Part shown: positions 32,897 to 41,037 of the stretch, piece after piece | Layout of the letters: every line of letters starts with the position of its first letter | Numbering within the stretch: position 1 is the first letter of the stretch | Source: Candidatus Merdivivens pullistercoris | Lineage (GTDB): Bacteria; Bacteroidota; Bacteroidia; Bacteroidales; UBA932 | NCBI GenBank assembly: GCA_017694935.1 | Contig: JADIME010000029.1 | Coordinates: 1-45,713 of the forward strand | Direction: 5' to 3' | Length of the DNA stretch: 45,713 nucleotides | Position numbers and translations under genes: made by a program | Notes under the pieces: model-generated | Databases searched by the model: none | The model's input: the letters and a program-made list of their open reading frames with translations, nothing else | What the model was told of the DNA's origin: nothing

Positions 32897-34927
32897 ATGG
32901 ATTTATTGTTTTTAAACGCCCAGCAAAGGGCAGCAGTTGAATACAACGGCAAACACTTGATGGTGCTTGCAGGGGCAGGCACAGGGAAGACAAGGACAAT
33001 AGTTGCGAGAGCAGCTTATCTGATTTTTCACGGTACAGACCCGAAAAGAATACAGATTCTTTCATTCACAAGAAAATCGGCAGGAGAGATAGTTGAAAGG
33101 GTCAAGGCTATGCTCCCGGAAACAAAAGGACTTGATGGCAGTACTTTTCATTCATGGTGCTATAGGATAACCAGGTCAAATCCGAAGATATTTCCTTTTA
33201 GCGATTTTACGATTCTTGATGAGAGTGAACAGGAAGATGTGTTCCGATTCATTTTAGGTCAAAACAGTGAGGTCGCAGAAAGGACAGGGATAAAAGCCGG
33301 AGTCTTTAAAGATGTCTATTCGAAGGTCATAAATACGTGTTGTTCATTGTCAATGGCGATAAAGGATATTGTACTTGCAGAAGAAAGAATGACCGATGCG
33401 CAGAAAGACGAATGGATAAGAAATAACAAGAAATATTTTGAAATAGTCATACATCAATACATTGACTATAAAGAGCAGCACAAAAGACTTGACTATGACG
33501 ACCTTCTGCTTCAGATTATAAATGTTTTGGGAAGCAATCCCGATGCAAAGAAACATATTGCGTCAAAATACGACCATATCCTTGTGGATGAAATGCAGGA
33601 CACCAATCCACTTCAGTGGCGATTGTTGACTCTTTTTATAGATGATTGCCACCTGTTCTGTGTCGGAGATGACGCCCAGTCAATTTATGGTTTCAGAGGC
33701 GCGGATTTCCGGAATGTCCATTCTTTCAGGGACAGGGTGACTGACTCATCTGTAATGAAACTTGAGGACAACTACCGCTCAACACAAGAAATTCTTGATG
33801 TTTCAAACTGGCTTATATCGAAGTCCCCTTTGAAATATGACAAGCAGCTCAGGAGTGTACGGGGGACAGGGAACAAGCCTGAACTTGTCCACTTTGATTC
33901 AGAGTGGGATGAAGCCGGATGGATTGCAGATGACATAATGAAAGGTATAACCGATTCAGAAAAATCTTATAGCAACTATATGGTGCTGTCAAGGACAAGT
34001 AACGGAACAAGAACTCTCCAGACGATTTTTACCGAAAAGAAAATTCCGTATCAGGTATTTGGAGGAATGAAATTAATTGAATCTGCGCATATCAAAGATG
34101 TCCTGTCAGCACTGAAAATCACTGCAAATGTAAAAGATGATTTGTCCTGGATGCGGTATCTCAAATTATGGCAAGGAATAGGAAACAAGACGTCGGCTAA
34201 GTTAATAGAAGGGATTGGAGATTGTAAAACAATGGAAGACTGCATAACAATGTTAAAGAAGATGAAAATAAAGGATAGCGATACGATAGCTACTCTTGAT
34301 GCAATAAAGGATATGAACAATAATCCGTCAAAGGCATTGGAGGCTGCTGTAGAGCATATGCAAAATATGTTGTCAGCCAGATATGGGGATGACTGGGAGA
34401 GAAAATCAAAAGATTTTCCCGTGCTTATTAAAGTTGCTGAATCATACTCTACAGTAACCGAATTTCTCAGTGACTTTACATTAAATCCGATACTCGATGA
34501 AGGAAATATGATGGCAGATGATTCACCGAGGGATGTAGTCACAATATCAACAATCCATTCAGCGAAAGGTCTTGAAGCTGATACCTGCTATGTGCTGAAT
34601 GTTTCCCCGGGAGTATATCCTATGGCGAGAAACATTGCAAAGGGAAGTGATGAAATAGAAGAAGAAAGAAGATGTCTGTATGTTGCATTGACAAGGGCCA
34701 AAAACAGACTTGTGGTAACACGAAATATCAGAAGTATACAATGTTCGAACGAAACAATAGGACAGGAGGATAACGAAATGCCAAACAATAACACTTATTT
34801 CTTCAATGAACTGCCTGATACTCTGTTTGAAACAGAGTGTCCTAAAGACAACTCTATAGAGCTGGATAATTCATATACAGGGTGTGCGACAATGTGGATT
34901 CCTGCCGGTGGGTTTGACTTCAATTAA
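32897..34927 (+). CDS. UvrD/PcrA/Rep-family superfamily 1A helicase
   Basis: 676 residues with a good ribosome-binding site (GGAGGT). Motifs in order: NAQQRAAV (Q motif), GAGTGKT (Walker A, about 25-31), SFTRKSAGEI (Ia), LVDEMQDTN (motif II, with Met for the usual Tyr), DDAQSIYGFRGAD (III), EDNYRST (IV), TISTIHSAKGLEADTCYVLNV (V) and EERRCLYVALTRAKNRLVVT (VI). It is a 3'-5' DNA translocase/helicase and is complete. It is shorter than PcrA and lacks an obvious nuclease domain. It lies 43 bp before the polymerase-like gene with one border repeat between, so the pair probably act together in replication of the element. Confidence 0.93.
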   Translation: MDLLFLNAQQRAAVEYNGKHLMVLAGAGTGKTRTIVARAAYLIFHGTDPKRIQILSFTRKSAGEIVERVKAMLPETKGLDGSTFHSWCYRITRSNPKIFPFSDFTILDESEQEDVFRFILGQNSEVAERTGIKAGVFKDVYSKVINTCCSLSMAIKDIVLAEERMTDAQKDEWIRNNKKYFEIVIHQYIDYKEQHKRLDYDDLLLQIINVLGSNPDAKKHIASKYDHILVDEMQDTNPLQWRLLTLFIDDCHLFCVGDDAQSIYGFRGADFRNVHSFRDRVTDSSVMKLEDNYRSTQEILDVSNWLISKSPLKYDKQLRSVRGTGNKPELVHFDSEWDEAGWIADDIMKGITDSEKSYSNYMVLSRTSNGTRTLQTIFTEKKIPYQVFGGMKLIESAHIKDVLSALKITANVKDDLSWMRYLKLWQGIGNKTSAKLIEGIGDCKTMEDCITMLKKMKIKDSDTIATLDAIKDMNNNPSKALEAAVEHMQNMLSARYGDDWERKSKDFPVLIKVAESYSTVTEFLSDFTLNPILDEGNMMADDSPRDVVTISTIHSAKGLEADTCYVLNVSPGVYPMARNIAKGSDEIEEERRCLYVALTRAKNRLVVTRNIRSIQCSNETIGQEDNEMPNNNTYFFNELPDTLFETECPKDNSIELDNSYTGCATMWIPAGGFDFN

Positions 34928-34949
34928 AATATCGTATCATAATGGAGAA
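34927..34949 (-). repeat. border repeat R2
   Basis: The copy begins in the helicase stop codon and ends 21 bp before the polymerase-like ATG, in the same orientation as R1. It differs from R3/R4 at two of 23 positions. Confidence 0.7.
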
Positions 34950-34970
34950 ATAAAACAGGAGGGATGGTGT

Positions 34971-36596
34971 ATGAACCGGAAGTTTTGGAAAGGATGGTTT
35001 GATAGAAATGAAATTTCGGTTGTAAAAGATTTTGGTGAACCACAACAATTTAAGGCTGCTAAATTGTTTCTTGCAGTAGCCAGAAAATACGCCGGGGATT
35101 TTGCTATGATTCCTGAAAATCTTGCTTTAGATAAGCATATTGAGCAATTTCCTCTGACAAATTTTAAGTTCCGGAAGAAAAGAGGGACAGATGTCATCTA
35201 TTCAAAGGGAGGTACTAAGTTTGATAAAGACCGTATGGCATATATCATCGGTCTTATGAGTTCTATTCCGGCATCTAATAAAGATTCTATTTCTGAGGAT
35301 GGATATGTGCACATCTACTCTAAATATATTCAGGATTTTTTCCCGGACTATAAGTGTTACCTTGATTACCTAATTAGTACTGGGGTTTTAATTTCTGACG
35401 GATTTTATATTGAAGGGAAAAAATCCATTGGCTATAAGTTCGCTCCGGCTTATGAAAATACAAAACTGGTGAAATATGTCTTTCATCGGAAGTTTCAAGG
35501 AAAAGAAGAGCCTTCATTGGCAGTTCCTGCGCAGATTTACAATAAAGATACAGACAGATTGGAAGATAATTCTCTTGTGGATATACCTTACCTGTCCTTC
35601 TGGTATAAAGATAAGAAACTTACGATAAATCCAGGTGCAAGAGAGTACGCCTGGCAAGTAAAGGAGAGAAAATTTGCATCAGGGTATTCAAGTTGGGACG
35701 ACAACCACGACAAATGGGATGAAAAGAACAAGAGATACTTCAAGAAATATCCGAAGTCACAATATAATGCCGCAATGCACAATATAGCGGCAATAGAAAC
35801 GGGGGCTTATAATGCAAAGATAGATTCAAATGTCCACAGACTGCACTCTGCAATAACCAATATGCAGAAAGACTACAGGAATTTCCTAAAATATGACGGG
35901 CAGGAACTTACAGCCATAGATATTTCAAACAGCCAGCCATTCCTGCTGTGCATATTGTTCAATCCCGATTTCTGGGACAGGGATTCTGATGCCTACATCA
36001 ATATAGGTCATCTCCCGGAGAATATCCAAAACAGATTTTCGGATGAACTTCTTGCTGAGATAAAGACATATGTCGAATCTATACAAGAGGACAGCAAATC
36101 CGAATATATCATCAAGGCGTCAAGTGGGGAAGTCTATAAGTTTATGATGGATAAAGCCAATGAGCAATATCCGGGCTGCTGCAAAGAAAAAAAAGATGCC
36201 AAGATAATGATGCTGATAGCATTTTTCTCGGCAAACAGTTTTCTTAACCAGGACAAAGAAGCTGCAAAGATGAAAAGAATCTTCAAAGCCACTTTCCCTG
36301 AAATATACGGACTTATTGAGCTTGCCAAGACTGGCATAAAACAAAAGAACAGGTTTGCCTGTCTCTTACAGTCAGTAGAAAGTGAAATAATACTCCACAG
36401 GTGCTGCAAAAGAATATGGGATGAAGGAGAGCACAAAGTGCCTGTATTCACTATCCATGATTCAATAGCCACCACAAGTGAATACGTGGAGTTTGTGAGG
36501 AGTATAATGGATGAGGAACTGACCAAAGCAGCAGGAGTTCATCCTAATTTCAAGACTGAGGCATGGTCTGAATCTAACCTAAAAACAAACAGTTGA
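34971..36596 (+). CDS. polymerase-like protein with family A / single-subunit RNAP motifs
   Basis: 541 residues from the ATG at 34971, chosen for the strong AGGAGGG site 9 bp upstream. Residues about 1-290 contain a probable winged-helix segment (CYLDYLISTGVLISDGFYI). The C-terminal half shows, in polymerase order, RLHSAITNMQKDYRNFL (compare Pol I RLSS...PNLQNIP...IR), motif A-like IDISNSQPFLL (Asp317), motif B-like KKDAKIMMLIAFFSANSF (Lys411, compare RxxAKxxxFGxxYG), LLQSVESEII (compare QGxxADI) and motif C-like FTIHDSI (His496-Asp497-Ser498). HDS is the T7 RNA polymerase form; DNA polymerases have HDE. No exonuclease domain is present. It belongs to a family I recall only as hypothetical proteins. 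Polymerase activity is inference. Confidence 0.6.
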   Translation: MNRKFWKGWFDRNEISVVKDFGEPQQFKAAKLFLAVARKYAGDFAMIPENLALDKHIEQFPLTNFKFRKKRGTDVIYSKGGTKFDKDRMAYIIGLMSSIPASNKDSISEDGYVHIYSKYIQDFFPDYKCYLDYLISTGVLISDGFYIEGKKSIGYKFAPAYENTKLVKYVFHRKFQGKEEPSLAVPAQIYNKDTDRLEDNSLVDIPYLSFWYKDKKLTINPGAREYAWQVKERKFASGYSSWDDNHDKWDEKNKRYFKKYPKSQYNAAMHNIAAIETGAYNAKIDSNVHRLHSAITNMQKDYRNFLKYDGQELTAIDISNSQPFLLCILFNPDFWDRDSDAYINIGHLPENIQNRFSDELLAEIKTYVESIQEDSKSEYIIKASSGEVYKFMMDKANEQYPGCCKEKKDAKIMMLIAFFSANSFLNQDKEAAKMKRIFKATFPEIYGLIELAKTGIKQKNRFACLLQSVESEIILHRCCKRIWDEGEHKVPVFTIHDSIATTSEYVEFVRSIMDEELTKAAGVHPNFKTEAWSESNLKTNS

Positions 36597-36622
36597 TTAT
36601 TAAAATACTAAATACTTACAGT

Positions 36623-36690
36623 GAGTGGATTTTTTTGCTGGATATAGTGTCTGTATATAGCACTGTTTTGCAAAAAATCCACTCATTTTT
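36623..36690 (+). terminator. long hairpin after the polymerase-like gene
   Basis: GAGTGGATTTTTTTGC (36623-36638) pairs with GCAAAAAATCCACTC (36670-36684), with an inner AGTG/CACT pair in the 31-nt loop, followed by ATTTTTCTTTTG. It probably ends the helicase-polymerase transcript. Confidence 0.75.
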
Positions 36691-36912
36691 CTTTTGTTCT
36701 ATCCAAGCAGCCAAGCAGATTCATTAAATCGAGACAAATGATTCTGTAATACTCTGTAAAATATGTCATTAAGTCTAAAACAAATCATTTATAAAATCCC
36801 CACCATTTGGCTCATCTCCTGTAACAAGACCATTTATCCGAGATAAGCTATTCCATAACTGTTCTGCCTCATTTTCAATTATTGAGAAGAACTTCAGGAA
36901 AATCCATTTTCT

Positions 36913-37016
36913 GAAAAATTTTTCAAAATTTTAGAATTTTTTTGGAATCTCTGCAAGCCTGGAGTAACCCAGAGCAACCTACCCCAGCATTCAGGAGGTG
37001 GGACAGTCCCCTCCTG
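36913..37016. other. A/T palindromes plus hairpins: candidate origin or leader
   Basis: The 453-bp gap before the 89-residue gene contains GAAAAATTTTTC (36913-36924), AAAATTTT, a CTCTG/CAGAG hairpin (36949-36974) and a very stable hairpin CAGGAG.../...CTCCTG with inner GGGA/TCCC (36992-37016, 3-nt loop). A/T-rich palindromes next to strong hairpins resemble a replication origin or a transfer nick region. A transcript leader is the alternative. The first part (36691-36912) shows nothing I can name. Confidence 0.35.
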
Positions 37017-37049
37017 CAACAAAGTTCAACAATAAAAACAATCTGAGTT

Positions 37050-37319
37050 ATGGAAAATCTGAGATTTGTGCGGACAATGTCCGTGGAAGACTTCAAGAAG
37101 GGAATGGGTGTACCAGAGATTGAAGTGAAGAAGAACCCCCACACAGGCAAATGCTTCTTTGTCTATGGCAATGAGGTGGGTGCAGTAAGTTCAAGGTTTG
37201 AAAGAGGAGGGATTGATATGCCTGTCATCTCACAGGTATGCTCGGCTGACACAGGGGAGCTGTTCTTCATGCTCCACCAGAGGGGTGAAGGAGGATGCGC
37301 AACACTTGCAAGATTTTGA
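37050..37319 (+). CDS. small conserved protein of Bacteroidetes mobile elements
   Basis: 89 residues: MENLRFVRTMSVEDFK at the start, a central CFFVYGNEVGAVSSRF beta-rich part and a short C-terminal MLHQRGEGGCATLARF. No known domain can be named. It looks like a compact single-domain cytoplasmic protein. It stands alone between a hairpin-rich leader and a terminator, immediately upstream of the Sak4-like ATPase. That position suggests a recombination or replication accessory role, which is inference only. Coding is supported by the normal codon bias and the absence of competing frames. Confidence 0.7.
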   Translation: MENLRFVRTMSVEDFKKGMGVPEIEVKKNPHTGKCFFVYGNEVGAVSSRFERGGIDMPVISQVCSADTGELFFMLHQRGEGGCATLARF

Positions 37320-37338
37320 CCTTGCACCGTCTTATACT

Positions 37339-37377
37339 GGGAAAGTCAGGCTGTTTTCAGTCTGGCTTTTCCTTTAT
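37339..37377 (+). terminator. terminator after the 89-residue gene
   Basis: GGGAAAGTCAG (37339-37349) pairs with CTGGCTTTTCC (37362-37372), one mismatch, then TTTATT. Confidence 0.6.
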
Positions 37378-37431
37378 TAAAAATTTAAGGTTTTACAGTT
37401 TGTCAATCGGACTAAAAATTTGAAATCAGTT

Positions 37432-38235
37432 ATGGACACAACTACACTTAGAGTATCATCAAAGAGGCAGGCCAAGATAAAGATGGCACTGCAGGGCTGT
37501 GCTGGGAGTGGAAAGACCTACTCTGCATTACTTCTTGCCTACGGCCTTACAAAAGACTGGAGCAAGGTTGCTGTAATAGATTCAGAGAACGGGAGTGCTG
37601 ATTTATATGCAAATCTTGGGGCATACAATGTGCTGCCAATCAATGACTATTCTCCGGAGACCTACATTGAGGCAATCAACATCTGTGAGAATGCTGGAAT
37701 GGAGGTAATCATCATTGACTCAATCTCCCACTGCTGGGACTATCTCCTGGAATACCACGCAGGACTTATGGGGAACTCCTTTGTGAACTGGGGCAAGGTG
37801 ACCCCAAGGCAGACAGCCTTCATACAGAGGATTCTCAAGAGCAAGAGCCATATCATCTGCACAATGAGGACAAAGCAGGACTATGTGCTCAATGAGAGGA
37901 ACGGGAAAATGGTTCCTGAAAAGGTTGGGCTCAAGGCAGTTATGAGGGATGGTGTTGACTATGAGTTCACAATAGTGCTTGACTTGGACTTGAAGCACCA
38001 TTCTGTTGCATCCAAGGACAGGACAGGCCTGTTTATGGGCAAGCCAGAGTTTACAATCACTCCACAGACTGGAGAGTCAATCCTGAAATGGTGCAACACA
38101 GAGAGCAGACCAGATGTGGTCAGTGGTGCAGGCTTCCAGATGAGCCAGCCAGTGAACAGCCAGCCAAGAGAGTATAACAATCAACAAAATCAGAAATACT
38201 ATGGAAACAATGTATATGCGCAGAGCAGGAACTGA
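37432..38235 (+). CDS. Sak4/RecA-like phage-type ATPase (AAA_24 family)
   Basis: 267 residues from the ATG at 37432. Walker A is GCAGSGKT (about 22-29) after an IKMALQ strand, and Walker B is VIIIDSISHCWD. A segment rich in Lys/Arg (KSKSHIICTMRTKQDYVL) follows, as in the phage P-loop proteins called Sak4, which promote single-strand annealing or assist replication. The C-terminal tail is Gln/Asn-rich and probably disordered. The next gene starts 35 bp before its stop. With helicase and polymerase-like genes it completes a DNA replication/recombination set. Confidence 0.8.
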   Translation: MDTTTLRVSSKRQAKIKMALQGCAGSGKTYSALLLAYGLTKDWSKVAVIDSENGSADLYANLGAYNVLPINDYSPETYIEAINICENAGMEVIIIDSISHCWDYLLEYHAGLMGNSFVNWGKVTPRQTAFIQRILKSKSHIICTMRTKQDYVLNERNGKMVPEKVGLKAVMRDGVDYEFTIVLDLDLKHHSVASKDRTGLFMGKPEFTITPQTGESILKWCNTESRPDVVSGAGFQMSQPVNSQPREYNNQQNQKYYGNNVYAQSRN

Positions 38236-39394
38236 ACAGAGAGTGCTGCTGCCGGATGAAATAAGGGACATCAACAACAGGAGGATAGGGATAAACCCTG
38301 ATTCACTTGCACCAAAACTGCTGAAGCAGGCTGTGATGAATCAGATTGCTCCAGTACCAGGAGCTGTGTCAAATGTAGCCACTTCTCCTATAATAGACAA
38401 AAGAAGTGAATACAAGCCTTATGCTGTGGCATCTCCTGAAACAGATGCCACTCCAAAAGAGAATCTGTCCTCCAAAAGACTTCCTTTCATAGAAGCCAAC
38501 ACAAAGGAAGTGAGTGTGGGTCATCTGAAGAATGAGTGCATCATCCCAGTGTTCAGCAAGGACAATGAGGTCACAATATCCCACCACTCATTCATAGAGG
38601 CAGTCTATGATGCGGCAAATGAGGTGTTCAGGGGAGAGAGGGTAGACAATCCGGATGTAAGGGTCAGCCACATCATAAAAGGAAGAATCCCTGAAGCAAT
38701 GGACAAGCCAGTAAATCTTCTTTTAGATAGTGACAGGACAATCTACTATGAGAGGATGATGTTCTGCATTGAAATCCCGACCATATTTGAAGATATAGCA
38801 GGCAACAGGCTGAACCTCACAATAGGTGGTGTCAGGGCATACAATCAGGAAAACCTGTACAGCAGGAAGACATTTGAGAAATTCAAGGTGTTCATAGGCT
38901 TCAAGAACATGGTATGCTGCAACATGTGTGTCTCGACAGACGGGTACAAGTCAGAGGTAAGGGCAATGAGTTTAGGTGAACTCTACAGGGCAGCAATAGG
39001 TCTGTTCCAGAGTTACTCAATGGACAACCATATCCAACAGATGAGAAGATTGGAGGAATACTCCATAAGTGAAACCCAGTTTGCACAGTTTCTCGGGAAG
39101 TCAAGGATGTACCAGTATCTTCCCAATAAGGAGAAGAAGATGCTCCCTGAAATGCTGATGACCGACACCCAGATAAACCTTGTGACAAAGGCATACTATA
39201 ATGACAGCAACTTTGGCAGAAATGGAAACAGCAAAGAACTCTCAATGTGGAAGATGTACAATCTCCTGACAGGAGCGAACAAGTCCTCCTACATAGACAG
39301 TTTCCTTGACAGGTCACTCAATGCCGGAGAACTCTCATCAGGGATATGCAAGGCTATCAAGGGAGATGATGAATATTCCTGGTTCATCAGGTAA
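38201..39394 (+). CDS. DUF3871 family protein
   Basis: 397 residues. FIEANTKEVSVGHLKNECIIPVFSKDNE, HHSFIEAVYDAA, RVSHIIKGRIPEAMDKPV, MMFCIEIPTIFEDIAGNRLNLTIGGVRAYN and IGFKNMVCCNMC match the DUF3871 family, which is common on Bacteroidetes plasmids and integrative elements. Its molecular role is unknown. Association with Sak4-like ATPases suggests DNA metabolism. The start may be Met1 or the Met4/Met6 codons at 38210/38216. The overlap with the preceding gene implies translational coupling. It has no signal peptide or membrane segment. Confidence 0.82.
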   Translation: METMYMRRAGTEQRVLLPDEIRDINNRRIGINPDSLAPKLLKQAVMNQIAPVPGAVSNVATSPIIDKRSEYKPYAVASPETDATPKENLSSKRLPFIEANTKEVSVGHLKNECIIPVFSKDNEVTISHHSFIEAVYDAANEVFRGERVDNPDVRVSHIIKGRIPEAMDKPVNLLLDSDRTIYYERMMFCIEIPTIFEDIAGNRLNLTIGGVRAYNQENLYSRKTFEKFKVFIGFKNMVCCNMCVSTDGYKSEVRAMSLGELYRAAIGLFQSYSMDNHIQQMRRLEEYSISETQFAQFLGKSRMYQYLPNKEKKMLPEMLMTDTQINLVTKAYYNDSNFGRNGNSKELSMWKMYNLLTGANKSSYIDSFLDRSLNAGELSSGICKAIKGDDEYSWFIR

Positions 39395-39432
39395 TCATCA
39401 CCAACTCTTCTCTCACATACAGCCAGTCTGTA

Positions 39433-39459
39433 TTTATCCATTATGGTACGATATTTTTT
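39433..39459 (+). repeat. border repeat R3
   Basis: 27 bp identical to R4 (core CCATTATGGTACGATATTT) and inverted relative to R1 and R2. It lies 38 bp after the DUF3871 stop, at the junction of the replication module and the cargo. Confidence 0.8.
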
Positions 39460-39509
39460 GAATGGCATATTCTGGACACATAATCATAGATATTAATAAT
39501 ATTTATAAC

Positions 39510-39526
39510 ATATGACTAAGTGCGCA
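39510..39526 (-). repeat. cassette repeat A (inverted copy)
   Basis: Read on the minus strand it is TGCGCACTTAGTCATAT, identical over 17 bp to copy C and 16 of 17 to copy B. It marks the left edge of the cargo and is adjacent to the tiny membrane-protein gene. Confidence 0.7.
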
Positions 39527-39537
39527 GATATGCCAAA

Positions 39538-39666
39538 ATGATTGATGAAATGGATGAGTTTCTTGCAGCAGCAGTCCCAGCCATACTCCAGCTGATAACT
39601 GGTCTTGCAGTTATGTGCTGGCTGTTTGGTGGTGAGGACAGGAGAAAGGAAAACAGGAAGAAATGA
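39538..39666 (+). CDS. tiny single-pass membrane protein
   Basis: 42 residues: an acidic start (MIDEMDEFL), one hydrophobic helix (AAAVPAILQLITGLAVMCWLF) and a basic end (EDRRKENRKK). A GTG 18 bp upstream could add six residues. A hairpin terminator follows 4 bp after the stop, which supports a real transcription unit. Such small proteins occur on Bacteroidetes elements. Holin-like, toxin-like or membrane-anchor roles are all possible and none is supported. It starts 12 bp from cassette repeat A. Confidence 0.5.
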   Translation: MIDEMDEFLAAAVPAILQLITGLAVMCWLFGGEDRRKENRKK

Positions 39667-39670
39667 ATTA

Positions 39671-39699
39671 GGGGCTTGGAATGCCCCTTGTTTGTTTTT
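39671..39699 (+). terminator. terminator after the tiny membrane protein
   Basis: GGGGC (39671-39675) pairs with GCCCC (39683-39687), followed by TTGTTTGTTTTT. Confidence 0.65.
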
Positions 39700-39756
39700 A
39701 TTGTTGGGAGCCGCAGCCTTTTCATGGGGTTGTGGCTCTTTTGCTTTTAATTGAGG

Positions 39757-40070
39757 TATCTTTGCATACATAAGGGAACTGCCCCGTGCCATTGTATGGT
39801 GCCATTGGTATGTCCGAGAAAAACTTGCAGTAATCTGTCTTTTGGTCTGTACCATTGTGCGGAAAAGTTTATAACTTTGAAGCCTGATACAAAAGACAAT
39901 GTTATGTAAAGTTTAACAGGGACATATCAAGAAGAAAAGTGTTTGCTTTTGCTTTGGAGTTCTGAAAAATCGCCAAATTTCTAAGAATGTAACCAAAAGG
40001 CAATGAGTGAATGCTTGCATCATATAATGGTGCGGGCTTCCTTATTGTATGGTTACAGGTGTTTGGCGAT
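39757..40070 (+). promoter_or_regulatory. promoter box and 102-nt inverted-repeat leader of the HNH gene
   Basis: TATCTTTG at 39757-39764 and TAACTTTG at 39872-39879 fit the -7 consensus without a well-spaced -33 box. From 39969 the leader can fold: ATCGCCAAA (39969-39977) with TTTGGCGAT (40062-40070), and GTAACCA (39989-39995) with TGGTTAC (40050-40056). The structure spans an in-frame ATG at 40003, which argues for the later start at 40135. Confidence 0.45.
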
Positions 40071-40134
40071 ACCTTCAGGACAGACAATAGTGAACCTGCG
40101 CCTTTCTTTTTGCATTGTCGGCAAAAAGGATACA

Positions 40135-40971
40135 ATGATGCACGACTATTCAGATGTAATAAACTCGGCCTTTATGGATTATGCTTCCCAACTTGAAAGC
40201 CCCAAGTGGCATAAAAGGAGGGATGAGATACTTGCCAGGGACAAGCACAAGTGCAGAATGTGTGGCAAGGGAAAAAGCATTTGGACAAAACACAATGACA
40301 AATTTTATAACTTGGGAATTGACCACAGCTGTTCAGAGATTACTACGGATGATATTTTCACGACAAAATTTTCTACCATTGAATTCAAATCACTTATACA
40401 TTCAAACAGAATAGAAATACTAAGAATCAATCAAGAATCTGAAACATATGTAGCTGTGAGCGACAATGGTATTCTTGGTGTAATGGATTCTAACACCGCG
40501 AATGCACTTAAATCAGGACTTGAACCAAGCAAAGTGGAGTGGAATCTTGTCAGGCACAAGTCAGGGATGCTATACTTTCTTGTCAACCTGAAGGATGCAG
40601 ACTTATCAAAGGTTAAAGCTAAAACAGCATACCTGACAGAAACACCCCTGTTTCTTAATGTTCACCATAAGCACTACATAATACAGCATAAGGCCTGGGA
40701 GTATGATGATGAAGACCTTATCACCTTGTGCAATGAGTGCCATGCAAAAGTACATCAGTCAATAGGTGCTCCGGTTTATTCTGACAAAAACGGCTTTGTG
40801 AAGGAAATACCTCTGACACCCTGCCTCAGATGCGGAGGCACAGGGTATTTTCCGGAATACAAGCATGTTGAACATGGTATCTGTTTCAGATGCAGAGGGG
40901 CAAGATTTGAGGAGCTGATACAATATATGCCCAATCTTGACAAAGCCCCAAAAGAAGATTTACCATTTTAA
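40135..40971 (+). CDS. HNH endonuclease-like protein with DnaJ-type zinc ribbon
   Basis: About 278 residues from the ATG at 40135 (40003 gives 322). DEILARDKHKCRMCGKGK supplies the first CxxC of an HNH fold, and LNVHHKHYI...LITLCNECHAKVHQ supplies the His pair and the second CxxC. Between them lies an insert of about 130 residues, so the nuclease fold is split. The C-terminus has CLRCGGTGYFPEYKHVEHGICFRCRG, a CxxCxGxG zinc ribbon like that of DnaJ. HNH proteins of this kind cut or nick DNA in phages and mobile elements. It is first in the cargo row. Whether it acts in mobility, defence or processing is open. Confidence 0.72.
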   Translation: MMHDYSDVINSAFMDYASQLESPKWHKRRDEILARDKHKCRMCGKGKSIWTKHNDKFYNLGIDHSCSEITTDDIFTTKFSTIEFKSLIHSNRIEILRINQESETYVAVSDNGILGVMDSNTANALKSGLEPSKVEWNLVRHKSGMLYFLVNLKDADLSKVKAKTAYLTETPLFLNVHHKHYIIQHKAWEYDDEDLITLCNECHAKVHQSIGAPVYSDKNGFVKEIPLTPCLRCGGTGYFPEYKHVEHGICFRCRGARFEELIQYMPNLDKAPKEDLPF

Positions 40972-41037
40972 TTGAGTATAATGATGAGACGTAATTATTT
41001 ACAAGTTTTTATAGTTAGAATTAATATTTTTATTGTT

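Noticed and set aside
40003..40134. Longer N-terminus for the HNH protein
   Set aside because: The extra 44 codons overlap a long inverted repeat and read as non-protein-like sequence; the later Met begins the conserved region.
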